Positions 63,451 through 64,000 of a stretch of 64,000 bases of DNA are shown here, in pieces; position 1 is the stretch's first letter; each line of letters begins with the position of its first letter. A program made the position numbers and the translations under genes. The stretch is from positions 2,728,001 to 2,792,000 of the forward strand of contig CAWFMF010000004.1 in assembly GCA_963816985.1 (NCBI GenBank). Reading direction: 5' to 3'. Under the pieces are notes generated by a model. That model ran no database searches. It was not told where the DNA came from and saw only the letters and a list, made by a program, of their open reading frames with translations. This stretch comes from JAIVJM01 sp963816985 (GTDB taxonomy: Bacteria > Acidobacteriota > Blastocatellia > Pyrinomonadales > Pyrinomonadaceae).

Positions 63451-64000
63451 ATGATCTCCCTTCAGCACAAAGCCAAAACCCTCGTTTTGTTGGCGACGCT
63501 CTGCGTCTCGGTCGCCGTGGCGTCCTCCTGCGGCGGCTCGCGCGCGAAGGCGAACGCGAATCAGGAAACAGCGACGACGACCGCCCCGGCGTCGGTCGAA
63601 GTCTCGACCTCTCCGGCCATCAGCCGCAACCTCCCGCGCTTCGTCGAGGCGACGGGCGGCCTTGCCGCCGACGAGCAGACCGACGTTGCGCCGACGGTCG
63701 CGGGCCGCGTCGTCTCGGTCGGCGTTGACCTCGGCACCTACGTCCAGCGCGGCGCTGTCCTCGCGCGTCTCGACGACGCCGACGCGCGACTGCGCGTCGA
63801 GCAGACGCAGGCCGCGCTCGCGCAGGCGCGCTCCGGCGTGCAGCAGGCCGAGGCGCGCATCGGCCTGCGCCCCGGACAGAACTTCGACCCGACGCGCGTC
63901 GCCGAAGTCGGGGCCGCGCGCGTCGCGCTCGAACTCGCCGAGAAGCAGTTGAAGCGGTTCGAGAAGCTCATCGAGTCGGGCGACGTTTCGCGCTCGTCCT
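63451..64000 (+). CDS. RND efflux periplasmic adaptor (membrane fusion protein), cut by the window end
   Basis: At least 183 residues, open to the last base. Begins MISLQHKAKTLVLLATLCVS and has a Cys after VAVASS, so it is probably a lipoprotein. The body has the biotinyl-lipoyl half-motif (VAPTVAGRVVSVGVDLGTYV, RGAVLARLDDADARL) and the start of the coiled coil (RVEQTQAALAQARSGVQQAEA). It would link an inner-membrane RND pump to an outer-membrane channel. The pump gene should follow outside the window. Regulated by the TetR gene upstream. Confidence 0.9.
   Translation, partial: MISLQHKAKTLVLLATLCVSVAVASSCGGSRAKANANQETATTTAPASVEVSTSPAISRNLPRFVEATGGLAADEQTDVAPTVAGRVVSVGVDLGTYVQRGAVLARLDDADARLRVEQTQAALAQARSGVQQAEARIGLRPGQNFDPTRVAEVGAARVALELAEKQLKRFEKLIESGDVSRSS

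Overview
The window is GC-rich, tightly packed bacterial chromosome. The gene content points to Acidobacteriota, most likely class Blastocatellia. This is an inference from a PEP-CTERM protein, a TIGR02999-type ECF sigma factor next to a giant Ser/Thr kinase-TPR protein, a metalloprotease with Calx-beta and DUF4214 parts, M28 peptidases with Pro-Thr linkers and a stand-alone SecD-P1 lipoprotein. No rRNA, phage, insertion sequence or CRISPR array was seen.

Layout. 1-5665: signalling genes (HD-GYP/GAF/GGDEF protein cut by the window edge, receiver-PAS histidine kinase, NtrC-type sigma-54 activator). 5761-9322: secreted or cell-surface proteins (frameshifted TPR protein, thrombospondin-type-3 protein, PEP-CTERM protein). 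9545-27337: a large catabolic cluster, mostly on the minus strand. It holds tryptophan 2,3-dioxygenase, a kynureninase-like enzyme, a benzoate/2-aminobenzoate-type CoA ligase, an FAD monooxygenase and an OYE-type reductase (together resembling a split 2-aminobenzoyl-CoA monooxygenase/reductase), acyl-CoA dehydrogenase, three enoyl-CoA hydratases, an SDR, a RidA protein and a thioesterase. The set suggests tryptophan -> kynurenine -> anthranilate -> 2-aminobenzoyl-CoA -> beta-oxidation-like breakdown. A type II restriction-modification pair interrupts it at 18455-20513, flanked by a perfect 98-bp direct repeat of acyl-CoA dehydrogenase 3'-end sequence. 27657-28992: selenocysteine tRNA and dprA. 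29118-31573: metalloprotease. 31812-41901: glycan assembly (GT2 enzymes, flippase, MocA oxidoreductase, ArnT-like transferase, UDP-galactopyranose-mutase-like flavoprotein). 42226-45820: small membrane protein, secreted protein, NAD(P)-binding protein. 45941-52046: 1806-residue kinase and its sigma factor. 52520-59021: topA and two tandem M28 peptidases, the first broken. 59142-64000: phosphodiesterase, a YqjD/YqjE-like envelope trio, a TetR regulator with a clear operator, and the start of an RND efflux adaptor.

The most striking feature is not a gene. At least thirteen intergenic gaps hold long inverted repeats (hairpins) whose arms are built from 7-base units. The units fall into about seven word families, and the hairpins repeatedly run flush from the stop codon of one gene to the start codon of the next, sometimes supplying the stop codon. 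Two are compound or nested. Several genes show frameshifts (5761-6887, 29118-31573, 35298-36345, 39206-40347, 55225-56999). Some may be assembly errors in GC-rich runs, but two have several lesions and look like real decay.
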